Source: VFJZ01 sp046598415
GTDB taxonomy: Bacteria; Actinomycetota; Thermoleophilia; Gaiellales; F1-60-MAGs149
Assembly: GCA_046598415.1 (NCBI GenBank)
Contig: JBKJIG010000060.1
Coordinates: 1-64,000, forward strand
Length of the DNA stretch: 64,000 nucleotides
Direction of reading: 5' to 3'
The position numbers were made by a program, and so were the translations under genes. Shown one piece after another: positions 17,209 through 26,297 of this stretch; the first letter of the stretch is position 1, and each line of letters starts with the position of its first letter. The notes beneath the pieces were generated by a model. The model had not been told where the DNA came from, searched no databases, and saw only the letters and a list, made by a program, of their open reading frames with translations.

Positions 17209-20200
17209 GTGACGACCCCTGCCGGCGGCGGGCGCGCCGAACGCATGCAAACGGCGCTCTTCCGGATTACCGAGCTCGCCAGCTCGGTGCAGGACATGCA
17301 GGAGTTCTACCGCGAGGTGCACGCCGTCGTCGGCGAATGCATGTACGCGAACAACTTCTTCATCGCGCTGTACGACGACGACCGGCAGCTGATCAGCTGG
17401 CCCTACTACGTCGACGAGCTCGACCCCGACGTCCCGGAACCCAACAAGTGGGTTGCGTTCGGCGAAGGCGAGGCCAAGGGGGGGACGGCGTACGTCCTCC
17501 GGACAGGAGAGCCGCAGCTCCTGACGTACGAGCGCGCACTCGAGCTGGTCGAGCGACATGAGATCGAGATCACGGGGCTCGTGACCGAAGAGTCGAGTTG
17601 GATCGGCGTTCCGCTGAAGGCCGATGGCCGCACGCTCGGCGTGGCGACGGTGCAGACGTACACACGCGACTTCCAGTACACGGAGCAGGACAAGGAGCTG
17701 CTCGCGTTCGTCGGCCAGCACATCGGCGTCGCTCTGTCGCGCGCACGTGCGATCGAGGAGACGCGGCAGCGGAACGCCGAGCTCGCACTGATCAACAGCG
17801 TCCAGGCCGCGCTCGCCGGCGAGCTGGAGCTGCAGGCGATCTACGACGTGGTCGGCGACAAGCTCCAGGAGGTCTTCGACGCGCAGGTCGTCGACATCGG
17901 CATCTACGAGCCCTCGTCGGGGCTGATCCGCTTCCCGTACACGATCGAGCGCGGCGTGCGCTTCCCGGACGAGCCGATCCCGCTGATCGGCTTCCGCAAG
18001 CACGCGATGGAGACGCGCGAGCCGCTGATGATCGAGGACAGCACGCCGGAGACCGCCGAGCGTTACGGCAACCCGTTCGTCCTGAGCGGCGAGCCGGTCC
18101 GCTCGGCCCTGTTCGTCCCGCTCGTCGTCGGCGGGCGCGCGACCGGTGTGACCTCCCTCCAGAACCTCGATCGGACGCATGCCTTCAGCGGGGCGGATCA
18201 GCGACTCCTGACGACGCTGGCCGACAGTCTCAGCGTGGCGCTGGAGAACGCCAGGCTCATCCACGAGACGCGGCAGCGGAACGCCGAGCTTGCCCTGATC
18301 AACGGCGTCCAGGCTGCAGTCGCCGCCGAACTCGACCAGCAGGCGATCTACGACGTCGTCGGCGACAAGATCGACGAGGTCTACGACGCGCAGGCCGTCA
18401 GCATCTCGACGTACGACGAGTCGACCGGGCTCCTCGGCTTCCCCTATGTGGTCGAGCGCGGCCAGCGCTTCGAGCTCGAGCCGATGCCGGTGGTCGGGTT
18501 CCGGAAGCACGTGCTTGAGACCGGTCAGCCGCTGCTCTTGAACGAGGATGTCGCGGCGGCGGCCGAGTTGTACGGCAACCCGACGGCGATCGCCGGAGAG
18601 GCACCGAAGTCGGTGCTCTTCGTGCCGCTCCTGACCGGCGGCCGTCCCACCGGCGTCGTCTCGCTGCAGAACGTCGACCGCGAGCACGCCTTCAGCGACT
18701 CCGACCAACGGTTGCTCGTCACGCTCGCCGGCAGCATCGGCGCCGCCCTCGAAAATGCGCGCCTCGTCCAGGAGATCCGGCAGCGGAACGCCGAGCTGGC
18801 CCTGATCAACAGCGTCCAGGCCGCGATCGCCGGGGAGCTCGACCCGCAGTCCATCTACGACCTCGTCGGCGACCGGCTGCGCGAGGTGTTCGACGCGCAG
18901 GTCGTCAGCATCTCCGTCTACGACGAGGCGAGCCGGTTGCTCGCCTTCCCGTACGTGATCGAGCGAGGCGAGCGGCTGCACGAGCAGCCGATCGCATTGA
19001 TCGGCTTTCGCCGGCACGTGATGGAGACGCGGGAGCCGCTGATGCTCGACGAGGTCACGCCGGAGGTGTCGGAGCGCTACGGCAACCCGTATGTGTTGAG
19101 CGGCGATCCGATCCGTTCGGCGCTGTTCGTCCCGCTCGTCGTCGGCGGTCGCTCGACCGGCGTGATCTCGCTCCAGAACGCGGATCGGACCCACGCCTTC
19201 GCCGAAGCGGATCAGCGCCTGCTGACGACGCTTGCCGGCAGCCTGGGCGTCGCGCTCGACAACGCTCGGCTCGTCCATGAGACCCGGCAGCGAGTGGTCG
19301 AGCTCGCGACGGTCAACAGCGTTGGGCAGGCGCTCGCCTCGCAGCTCGATCTCGGCGCGCTGATCGAGCTGGTCGGCGAGCGGGTGCGCGAGACGTTCAG
19401 TGCCGACATCGCCTACGTGGCGCTGCACGACGCGGCCGCCGGACGGATCGACTTCGCCTACTACTACGAGAACGGTGAGCGCCGGCCGGAGCCTCCTCTG
19501 GACTACGGGGAGGGGCTCACGTCGCAGATCCTCCGTTCGCGAGAGCCGCTGCTGCTGAACCGGAATCAGCAGTACGAGGGGCACGGCACGGTCGGCACGC
19601 CCTCCCGCTCCTACCTCGGAGTTCCGATCGTCCTCGGCAGCAAGTCGATCGGTGTGATCAGCGTCCAGAACGTCGAGGTGGAGGGCCAGTTCGGAGACGA
19701 CGACGTTCGCCTGCTCGCCACGATCGCGGCCAACGTCGGCGTTGCGATCCAGAACGCACGTCTCTTCGCCGAGGTCCAGCGGCAGCGCCAGTACCTGGAG
19801 TCGCTCGCCGCGATCAGTCCCGCAGCGGTGATCGTGATGGATGCCGACGAGCGGGTCACCGACTGGAACCCGGCGGCGGCGGAGCTGTTCGGCTATGCGG
19901 CGGCAGAAGCGCTCGGCCGCTCCGTCGACGAACTCGTCTTCGGCGACGCCGATCGCGGCGAAGGGCGCGAGGTCACGCAGGAGGCGCTGAGAGGCGGTCG
20001 CGCGCAACGAATCACGACGCGCAGGCGGAAGGACGGAACAGCGGTCGACGTCGAGCTGAAGCTCGTCCCGCTCATGGAGGCCGGCTCCCACGTCGGCTTC
20101 CTCGGCATCTACCACGACGTGACGGAGCTCCAGCGCGCCCGGCAGGAGGCCGAGGCGGCGACGCAGGCGAAGAGCGCCTTCCTGGCAACGATGAGCCACG

Positions 20201-22056
20201 AGATCAGGACGCCGATGAACGCCGTGATCGGCATGACCGACCTCCTGCTGGGCACCGAGCTGACGGGCGAACAGCGCGAGTTCGCCGAGATCGTCCACTC
20301 GAGCGGCGACGCCCTGCTGCACGTGATCGACGACATCCTCGACTACTCGAAGATCGAGGCCGGGAAGCTCGAGCTGGAGCACGAACCATTCGACCTGCGT
20401 GAATGCGTCGAGCGGGCGCTCGAAATCGTCGCTCCGCGCGCCTGGGAGAAAGGAATCGAACTCGGGTGCCTGATCGGCGAGGACGCGCCCCCCGGAATCC
20501 TCGGCGACGCGGCCCGCGTTCGACAGGTGCTGCTCAACCTCCTGTCGAACGCCGTCAAGTTCACCGAGGAGGGCGAGGTCGTCGTGCTCGTGGAGGCCGC
20601 GGCAGCCACCGGGAAATCGGTGCAGCTCGAAATCGCGGTGCGCGACACCGGGATCGGGATCCCGCAGGATCGAATGGACCGCCTGTTCGCGTCGTTCAGC
20701 CAGGTCGACGCATCGACGACGCGACGCTACGGCGGGACGGGGCTCGGACTCGCGATCTCGAAGCGCCTCGTCGAACTGATGGGCGGGACGATCCGGGCGG
20801 AGAGCGAGGAGGGCAAGGGCTCGACGTTCCGCATCACACTCACCGCCGTCCCGGCGGAGCTACCGACCGCCGACGGGACCCTGACGCAGCTCGTCGGGAA
20901 GCGTGTCCTCGTCGTCGACGACAACGCGACGAACCGCGAGATCGTCACGCGCCACGCGCGTGCGTGGCGGATGGAACCTGTCGCCGTCGAGAGCGGCGCC
21001 GCGGCGCTCGCGCTGATCGACGGGGGCGAGAAGTTCGACGTTGCCGTGCTCGATATGATGATGCCCCTCATGGACGGGGTCGACCTGGCGCGCGAGATCC
21101 GGCGCCGTCGCTCGCGGCCCGAGCTGGCACTCCTGCTCCTGACCTCGCTTGGACGCCTGCCCCAGGCCGACGCCGGCGACGAGTTCGACGCGCAGCTCGC
21201 AAAGCCGATGCGCGCGTCCCAGCTCTACAACGCACTCGTCCGACTGCTCGCGCAGGACGAGGCACCCGGCTCGGCGGCCGAGCCGGCACGGCCCGGGACG
21301 GCCGGCCCGTCACTGCAGATCCTGCTTGCCGAGGACAACGCGGTGAACCAGAAGGTCGCACTCCGTCTGCTCCAGCGGCTCGGCTACACCGCTGATGTCG
21401 CCTCGAACGGATTCGAGGCGATCGCGGCGATCGAGCGTCGCCGGTACGACGTCGTGCTGATGGACGTGCAGATGCCGGAGCTCGACGGTCTCGACGCGTC
21501 GCGCCGGATCTGCGCGCGCTGGCCCGATACACGGCCGCGCATCATCGCGATGACCGCGAACGCGCTGCCCGAGGACCGCGAAGCATGCTTCGCGGCCGGC
21601 ATGGACGACTACGTGGCGAAGCCGATCCGGCCGGAATTGCTGGCCGAGGCGCTGCAGCTCGTGCGGCCGGCCGGACAGGATGCGGTGGTGCCCGCGGGAG
21701 ACGCCCACGGACTCCTCGACGACGCTGCGCTGGCGAGCCTGCGGGAGCTCGGGGGCGACGACTTCCTCGTCGAGGTGATCGACACGTTTCTCGCCGACGT
21801 GCCGACGCTGCTCGCGACGCTCCACCAAGCCCTCGAGGCGGGAGACACCGCCGAGGTTCGGCGGGCGGCGCACACGCTGAAGTCAAACGGCGCCACGCTC
21901 GGGGCGACGGAGTTCGCCGACCTCTGTCGCGCGCTTGAACAGCAGGCGAGGGACGCCCGACTGAACGGGGCTCCGGCCCTCGTCGCGCGGATCGAGGCGG
22001 AGCGCCTATCGCTGGAGCGCGCACTCGAGGCGTTGCGCTCGGCGGCGGCGACGTGA
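17209..22056 (+). CDS. soluble hybrid sensor histidine kinase with five GAF domains, PAS, two receivers and HPt
   Basis: A 1615-residue protein without membrane helices. Order: GAF1 (about 15-184); GAF2, GAF3 and GAF4 (185-353, 354-522, 523-691), near-copies of one module; GAF5 (692-860); PAS (about 862-980); HisKA with MSHEIRTPMN and phospho-acceptor His997; HATPase with NLLSNAVKF (about 1108) and GTGLGLAISK; receiver 1 (about 1233-1350, Asp1282); receiver 2 (about 1371-1490, Asp1419); and an HPt domain (His1555 in AAHTLKSNGATLG). A complete internal phosphorelay is thus present. GAF domains sense small ligands, possibly cyclic nucleotides. The start is GTG 17209. The stop overlaps the next gene by 4 bp, and that gene encodes a receiver-cyclase, its likely output. 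Confidence 0.92.
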   Translation: MTTPAGGGRAERMQTALFRITELASSVQDMQEFYREVHAVVGECMYANNFFIALYDDDRQLISWPYYVDELDPDVPEPNKWVAFGEGEAKGGTAYVLRTGEPQLLTYERALELVERHEIEITGLVTEESSWIGVPLKADGRTLGVATVQTYTRDFQYTEQDKELLAFVGQHIGVALSRARAIEETRQRNAELALINSVQAALAGELELQAIYDVVGDKLQEVFDAQVVDIGIYEPSSGLIRFPYTIERGVRFPDEPIPLIGFRKHAMETREPLMIEDSTPETAERYGNPFVLSGEPVRSALFVPLVVGGRATGVTSLQNLDRTHAFSGADQRLLTTLADSLSVALENARLIHETRQRNAELALINGVQAAVAAELDQQAIYDVVGDKIDEVYDAQAVSISTYDESTGLLGFPYVVERGQRFELEPMPVVGFRKHVLETGQPLLLNEDVAAAAELYGNPTAIAGEAPKSVLFVPLLTGGRPTGVVSLQNVDREHAFSDSDQRLLVTLAGSIGAALENARLVQEIRQRNAELALINSVQAAIAGELDPQSIYDLVGDRLREVFDAQVVSISVYDEASRLLAFPYVIERGERLHEQPIALIGFRRHVMETREPLMLDEVTPEVSERYGNPYVLSGDPIRSALFVPLVVGGRSTGVISLQNADRTHAFAEADQRLLTTLAGSLGVALDNARLVHETRQRVVELATVNSVGQALASQLDLGALIELVGERVRETFSADIAYVALHDAAAGRIDFAYYYENGERRPEPPLDYGEGLTSQILRSREPLLLNRNQQYEGHGTVGTPSRSYLGVPIVLGSKSIGVISVQNVEVEGQFGDDDVRLLATIAANVGVAIQNARLFAEVQRQRQYLESLAAISPAAVIVMDADERVTDWNPAAAELFGYAAAEALGRSVDELVFGDADRGEGREVTQEALRGGRAQRITTRRRKDGTAVDVELKLVPLMEAGSHVGFLGIYHDVTELQRARQEAEAATQAKSAFLATMSHEIRTPMNAVIGMTDLLLGTELTGEQREFAEIVHSSGDALLHVIDDILDYSKIEAGKLELEHEPFDLRECVERALEIVAPRAWEKGIELGCLIGEDAPPGILGDAARVRQVLLNLLSNAVKFTEEGEVVVLVEAAAATGKSVQLEIAVRDTGIGIPQDRMDRLFASFSQVDASTTRRYGGTGLGLAISKRLVELMGGTIRAESEEGKGSTFRITLTAVPAELPTADGTLTQLVGKRVLVVDDNATNREIVTRHARAWRMEPVAVESGAAALALIDGGEKFDVAVLDMMMPLMDGVDLAREIRRRRSRPELALLLLTSLGRLPQADAGDEFDAQLAKPMRASQLYNALVRLLAQDEAPGSAAEPARPGTAGPSLQILLAEDNAVNQKVALRLLQRLGYTADVASNGFEAIAAIERRRYDVVLMDVQMPELDGLDASRRICARWPDTRPRIIAMTANALPEDREACFAAGMDDYVAKPIRPELLAEALQLVRPAGQDAVVPAGDAHGLLDDAALASLRELGGDDFLVEVIDTFLADVPTLLATLHQALEAGDTAEVRRAAHTLKSNGATLGATEFADLCRALEQQARDARLNGAPALVARIEAERLSLERALEALRSAAAT
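17761..19281 (+). repeat. three tandem 507-bp GAF-encoding units
   Basis: The segment encoding TRQRNAELALIN recurs at 17761, 18268 and 18775, and a diverged version (TRQRVVELATVN) begins at 19282, each step exactly 507 bp (169 codons). The protein units share EPLM, GFRKH and SLQN motifs at equal spacing. The strict length shows tandem duplication within the gene with no later insertions or deletions. Confidence 0.85.
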
Positions 22057-23114
22057 GCGATCGCTTCGCGCCCGGCACGGTCCTCGTCGCCGACGACAAC
22101 CGGATGAACCGGCTGCTGCTCGGCCGCAGCCTCGAGCAGCAAGGTCACACGGTCGTTTTCGCGGAGCACGGGCGCGAGGCGCTCGATCTGCTCCGGCAGC
22201 GGCCGTTCGACGTGCTGCTACTCGACGTGCTGATGCCCGAGCTCGACGGGTACCGCGTCCTCGAGGAGCTACAGCAGGACGCGCAGCTTCGCGACATCCC
22301 CGTCGTCATGACCTCCGCGCTCGACGAGCTGGACAGCGTCGTGAAGTGCATCGAGATGGGGGCTGAGGACTACCTGACGAAGCCGATCAACCCGGTCCTG
22401 CTCAACGCGCGGGTCAACGCGAGCGTCGAGAAGAAGCGGCTGCGCGACCAGCAACGCGAGCTCATCAGCAAGTTCGCCACGAAGGAAGTGGCCGACGACC
22501 TGCTCACATCGGGCTTCGCGCTCGGCGGCAAGCACGTCGACGCGTCGGCGTTGTTCTGCGACATCCGGTCGTTCACGTCGATCGCGGAAGCGTGGGAGCC
22601 GACCGAGACGATCGAGCTGCTGAACGACTACTACACGCTGATGATGGACGCGATCGGCGGCGAGGGCGGCATCGTCAACCAGATGATCGGCGACGGTCTG
22701 ATGGCGATCTTCGGCGCGCCGGTGCCGCGTCCGGATCACCGGCTGCGCGCCGTCCGCGCAGCCTGCCAGATGGTCGAGTTGATCCGCCTCTTCAACGCGG
22801 AGCAGGTGACGCGGGGCAAGGTGGAGATCCAGATCGGCATCGGCATCGCGTCGGGCCGTGTCGTCGCCGGGTACACCGGGACGCAGCACCGCGCGACCTA
22901 CACGTGCGTCGGCGACACCGTCAACGTCGCGGCTCGGCTCGAGGCGCAGACGAAGGAGCTCGGCCGGCCGATTCTGATCGACGAGAACACCCGCGCCGGC
23001 CTCGGCGACGACATCGCCGTCGAAGCGCAGGGCGAGCATCCGCTGAAGGGAAAGCGGCAACCGGTGAAGGTGTACGCCGTGAATGTCGGCTCCCTCGTCG
23101 CCGAGAGCGCGTAA
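22053..23114 (+). CDS. response regulator with class III adenylate/guanylate cyclase output
   Basis: A 353-residue protein with a receiver domain (about 8-125; phospho-acceptor Asp58 in LLLDVLMPELDG, conserved Lys110) followed by a cyclase domain (about 160-345). The catalytic set looks complete: metal Asp170 (ALFCDIRSFT) and Asp214 (MIGDGLMAIFG), and the transition-state pair Asn291 and Arg295 (GDTVNVAARLE). The position that usually carries the purine-selecting lysine is Gln210, as in many bacterial homologues, so cAMP or cGMP cannot be told apart. The GTG start overlaps the kinase stop (GTGA), giving coupled translation; phosphorylation by the upstream kinase should control cyclase activity. 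It is the best candidate for an active cyclase in this window. Confidence 0.9.
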   Translation: MSDRFAPGTVLVADDNRMNRLLLGRSLEQQGHTVVFAEHGREALDLLRQRPFDVLLLDVLMPELDGYRVLEELQQDAQLRDIPVVMTSALDELDSVVKCIEMGAEDYLTKPINPVLLNARVNASVEKKRLRDQQRELISKFATKEVADDLLTSGFALGGKHVDASALFCDIRSFTSIAEAWEPTETIELLNDYYTLMMDAIGGEGGIVNQMIGDGLMAIFGAPVPRPDHRLRAVRAACQMVELIRLFNAEQVTRGKVEIQIGIGIASGRVVAGYTGTQHRATYTCVGDTVNVAARLEAQTKELGRPILIDENTRAGLGDDIAVEAQGEHPLKGKRQPVKVYAVNVGSLVAESA

Positions 23115-23443
23115 CGGCTCAGTCTGGCGATCGCGACCGCGGAGTTGCCCAACGGCAGTGCTCCCAGCCGGTCACGATCCGAACCACGCCGGCGTACCTG
23201 CAGATTGGATTCGACTCGCGGGCACCGCGAACCAACCGCGGCGCCTCGTCCCAGACGCGGCTCCCGGTCCTGATCGGGCCGGGCCGCTACTCGCCGCGCG
23301 ACAGAAGTGGTCGGTGCGGACGAGAGAGTCCATCCCGTGCTGCGTTTGCGAATCGGGGTGCGGCACGGGGCTCGCGCGGTGGACACTTTCGTGCCGTCTA
23401 TACTCCGGTCGGCGCGGAACGAGTGGCCGGGGGGGAAGCTACG
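23115..23443. other. intergenic region; possible -10 box only
   Basis: About 330 bp without a credible gene. A TATACT hexamer at 23399-23404 lies 39 bp before the DUF2254 start and may be its -10 box, with only a poorly spaced TGGACA at 23380-23385 upstream. Nothing else was recognised. Confidence 0.4.
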
Positions 23444-24745
23444 ATGCACGTGCGGCTCCGCGAGCTCGACGACAAGATCCGCCGCAGCCTGTTCTTCGTC
23501 CCGATGCTGTTCGTCGTCGCGGCAGTGGTGCTCGGCGAGCTGATGCTCGTCGTCGACGAGCGCGTCGACAACGTGCCGTCCCGGCTGACGGCGACGGTCG
23601 AGAGCGCGCGCGGCGTGCTCACGGTCGTCGCGAGCGCGACCCTGGCCTTCGCGGGCATCGCGTTCTCGGTCAGCCTCCTGCTCCTCTCGCTGGCCTCGAG
23701 CCAGTTCTCGCCGCGGGTGGTGCACGGTCTGTTCCGCGACCCCTACAACAAGCGGATCATGGGAATCGTCATCGGCACGTTCACGTACAGCCTGGTCGTG
23801 CTGCGCGCCGTCCGTGGACCGCTCGAGGAGGCCGGCAATCCCGTCGTCCCCAGCATCTCGATCCTCGTCGCGGTGCTGCTCGGCGTGGTCTCCGTGCTCT
23901 CCATCGTGGCGTTCATCAGCCACAGCGCCCACACGATGGACGTCTCTGTCATCCTCCACCGGGTCAGCGCCGAGTCGATCGCGCAGGCACGTAGCCGCGG
24001 CAGCGAACCTCCTCCGGACAGCGCTGACGGGACGGTTCCCGCACCGTCCGGTCCCTGCTTCGCGGTGCCGTTCGCGCACGAGGGGTGGGTGCAGCAGATC
24101 CACCACCAGGCGCTTCTCGAGGCACTCGAACCGGGTGCGTCGATGCGTCTCGATACGACCGCCGGCCACTACGCGATCCCGCGCACGCCGCTCTGCGTGA
24201 TCTGGCCGCGTCCGACCGACGAGGCGGCAGCCGAACGCGCGGTGCGGCGGGCGGTCATCGTCGGCCAGACGCGCACCATGCAGCAGGACACGACCTACGG
24301 CGCGCGGCAGCTCGCCGACGTCGCGCTGAAGGCGCTCTCGCCTGGCATCAATGATCCGACCACGGCACAGGACGCGCTGTTTCACCTCGGTGCCGTCGTG
24401 AGCGAGCTGCTCGTCGCGCCGCCCGCTCCGAGGGTGATGAGCGGGAAGGACGGGCGGGTGCTCGTCCTCGCCGAGGCGATGACGCCGGATGACGTGATCG
24501 GTCTCGCGTTCGACGAGGTGCGCATCGCGGCCGCCGACCAGCCGACGGTGCAGATCTACCTCCTCGAGATCCTCCGGCTGCTCGACGAGTCGCTCGGTGA
24601 GGGCTACGACGCCGCGCGGCGCGCGATCCGCACGCGGGCCGATCTGATCGTCGAGATCAGCGACGCCGGCGCGCAGTTGCCGCACGACAAGGAGCGCGTC
24701 CGCTCGGCGCACCGCCACCGCTTCGGAGCGGTGCAGATCGACTGA
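23444..24745 (+). CDS. DUF2254 integral membrane protein
   Basis: A 433-residue protein of the DUF2254 family, function unknown. The N-terminal half has four hydrophobic segments (about 16-37, 63-88, 105-125, 143-163), and the rest is a soluble domain of about 260 residues. Family-type motifs are FAGIAFSVSLLLLSLASSQFSPR in the second helix region, and ALKALSPGINDPTTA in the soluble domain. ATG 23444 was chosen because of the GGGGGAAG ribosome-binding site about 5 bases upstream; longer readings in this frame run through the cyclase gene and are rejected. It stands alone after the kinase-cyclase operon, with its own possible promoter. Confidence 0.85.
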   Translation: MHVRLRELDDKIRRSLFFVPMLFVVAAVVLGELMLVVDERVDNVPSRLTATVESARGVLTVVASATLAFAGIAFSVSLLLLSLASSQFSPRVVHGLFRDPYNKRIMGIVIGTFTYSLVVLRAVRGPLEEAGNPVVPSISILVAVLLGVVSVLSIVAFISHSAHTMDVSVILHRVSAESIAQARSRGSEPPPDSADGTVPAPSGPCFAVPFAHEGWVQQIHHQALLEALEPGASMRLDTTAGHYAIPRTPLCVIWPRPTDEAAAERAVRRAVIVGQTRTMQQDTTYGARQLADVALKALSPGINDPTTAQDALFHLGAVVSELLVAPPAPRVMSGKDGRVLVLAEAMTPDDVIGLAFDEVRIAAADQPTVQIYLLEILRLLDESLGEGYDAARRAIRTRADLIVEISDAGAQLPHDKERVRSAHRHRFGAVQID

Positions 24746-24844
24746 AGCGGTCGTTGGCCACCGGCGTCGTCGATGGGTGTCGCCCGGCCGGAGCTAGCTT
24801 GCTGTGGCCTGTAGCACGCCGCAGTCGCGGGGCTTTCATCACGT

Positions 24845-24861
24845 CCGGCGCCTGGCGCCGG
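24845..24861. terminator. GC-rich palindrome between convergent genes
   Basis: CCGGCGCC-T-GGCGCCGG is a perfect 8-bp inverted repeat with a single central base, lying between the ends of the DUF2254 gene (24745) and the SDR gene (24912). It could end both transcripts, although there is no T-tract. Confidence 0.4.
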
Positions 24862-24911
24862 TGCCGAACCAACACGCGTTCTCCGCCGCGTGGGCGCCGA
24901 CTGGGTGCGGA

Positions 24912-25658
24912 CTACCACCTCCCACCGAGCGCGACGGTGATCGCCTCGCCGTTGATTCCGCTGGCGGCGTCGCTGCAGAGGAACACGATCACGTCTGCGA
25001 CTTCTCGGGGCGTAAGCACCCGGTTCTGAGGGTAGTCGGCGGCCCGCTCGGCCCACACCTGATCGGGGGTGACGCCGCGCTGGCCCGCCTCGGCGCGAGC
25101 GGATCGTTCGGCCATCGCGGTTCGCACCCAACCCGGAAGGACGGCGTTCGAGCGTACGCCGAACGGACCGGCATCCTGCGCGACGGCGCGCATCAGGCCG
25201 AGCAGGCCGTGCTTCGAGGTGGTGTACGCGCTGCCGGCTCGCTCGGCAATCTGCCCGGCGGTCGAGCTCGTGTACACCAGGCTGCCGAAACCCCGTTCGA
25301 CCATTCCGCCGACGACGAGCCGCGTCAGCTCGTATGGCGCGTCGAGGTTCACCCGCATCGTCTCGTCCCAGACCTCGCGGCGCTGTTCCCAGATCAGACG
25401 TTCGTGCGCGGAGCCGATGCCGTGGTTCACCACCAGCAGATCGATGGGACCAAGCCGGGTCTCCGTCTCCCTGATTACCTGCGCGCAACCGTCCCGGTTC
25501 CCGAGGTCAGCCGCCACGAAGTCGACGCCGACGGCCGCCAACTCCTGTTCGCTGCGCGCCGTGATCATCACGCGAGCACCAGCCTGGGATAGCAGGAGGG
25601 CAGCCTCTCGCCCGATTCCCCGGCCACCGCCCGTCACCAGTGCAACGCGCTGATTCAT
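24912..25658 (-). CDS. short-chain dehydrogenase/reductase
   Basis: A 248-residue classical SDR of normal length. The NAD(P)-binding motif TGGGRGIG is at 9-16, the catalytic Ser is in YTSSTAG (about 131-132), and the YxxxK pair is Tyr145 and Lys149. The C-terminus ends in the usual GEAITVALGGRW, so the protein is complete. It resembles 3-oxoacyl-ACP reductases and many alcohol dehydrogenases; no substrate can be named. Its ATG overlaps the stop of an upstream SDR fragment by 4 bp, which suggests that two SDR genes once formed an operon. It is convergent with the DUF2254 gene. Confidence 0.85.
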   Translation of the reverse strand: MNQRVALVTGGGRGIGREAALLLSQAGARVMITARSEQELAAVGVDFVAADLGNRDGCAQVIRETETRLGPIDLLVVNHGIGSAHERLIWEQRREVWDETMRVNLDAPYELTRLVVGGMVERGFGSLVYTSSTAGQIAERAGSAYTTSKHGLLGLMRAVAQDAGPFGVRSNAVLPGWVRTAMAERSARAEAGQRGVTPDQVWAERAADYPQNRVLTPREVADVIVFLCSDAASGINGEAITVALGGRW

Positions 25659-25837
25659 GCGTCGGCCTCGTAGTCGACGACGAGCACGTCGACGGCCGTC
25701 GAGCCGCCGTCCGCCATGACGACGGCGCCGGTGACGTACGAGGCGTCGTCAGACGCGAGAAAACAGATCACAGCCGCGACCTCGTCGGGCTCTGCCGGCC
25801 GGCGAAGCGGGGCGAGTCGGGTGACGGTGCGGCCCAC
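25655..25837 (-). pseudogene. C-terminal remnant of a second SDR
   Basis: Only about 60 residues remain: PLRRPAEPDEVAAVICFLAS and then SYVTGAVVMADGGS, the last 45 or so residues of a typical SDR. The in-frame sequence upstream loses similarity within about a dozen codons and reaches a TGA at 25874-25876. The Rossmann motif, catalytic Ser and YxxxK are all absent, so the remnant cannot be an enzyme. The 4-bp overlap with the intact SDR shows it was an operon partner before the 5' part was deleted. Confidence 0.8.
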
Positions 25838-26297
25838 CGCACACCGCGTCGCGTACCCCCGTCCGAGGTTCTGTCAGCCATACCGGACATCGATACCATA
25901 TTTCGATGCCGAACCCAGGGAGAACCGAACGGCACTGGTACCGGCTGCACGCGCCGCGCGACGCCGAGGCCCTTCGAAGCACGCGCCGCGGCGGCGCCCC
26001 GACCGGAAGCGGACGGAGCGCGGTGAGGGCAGATTCCCCAATCGGTCGCTAGAGGGCCGAACGCACGCGCCGCGACGGGCCTTGCTGCAGCGTCGACGCG
26101 CTCGTGCTCGCGACCCTCAGTCGGGTCGACCGGCACAACACCATCCGTCTGAACTTCGGCATCGGCGCGACGATCTCTGGCGGCACACGCCCGTCTCCAT
26201 AGCGGGTGCGGTGCCGCCGTCGCCGGTCTGGCTGGGCAGGCGCAGACGCAACCACCTCTTCGGTGACGGACTGCGGCTGGTAGGAGGACGAGAGGGT
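25838..26297. other. intergenic region left by deletion; no gene recognised
   Basis: About 460 bp between the SDR remnant and the glycosyltransferase. Open frames are short, overlapping and rich in Arg/Ala/Pro. The lost 5' part of the SDR was not found in any frame here. No RNA gene was seen. Confidence 0.5.

Noticed and set aside
17050..20382. An 1110-codon open frame on the minus strand opposite the histidine kinase gene.
   Set aside because: It is antisense to a gene with clear domains and is rich in Arg, His, Asp and Val as expected of a GC-bias shadow. No family motif was seen.
26049..26297. A plus-strand stretch with RLNFGIGATIS that faintly recalls a cyclase or GGDEF strand.
   Set aside because: It is too short, has a stop soon after and no neighbouring domain motif.
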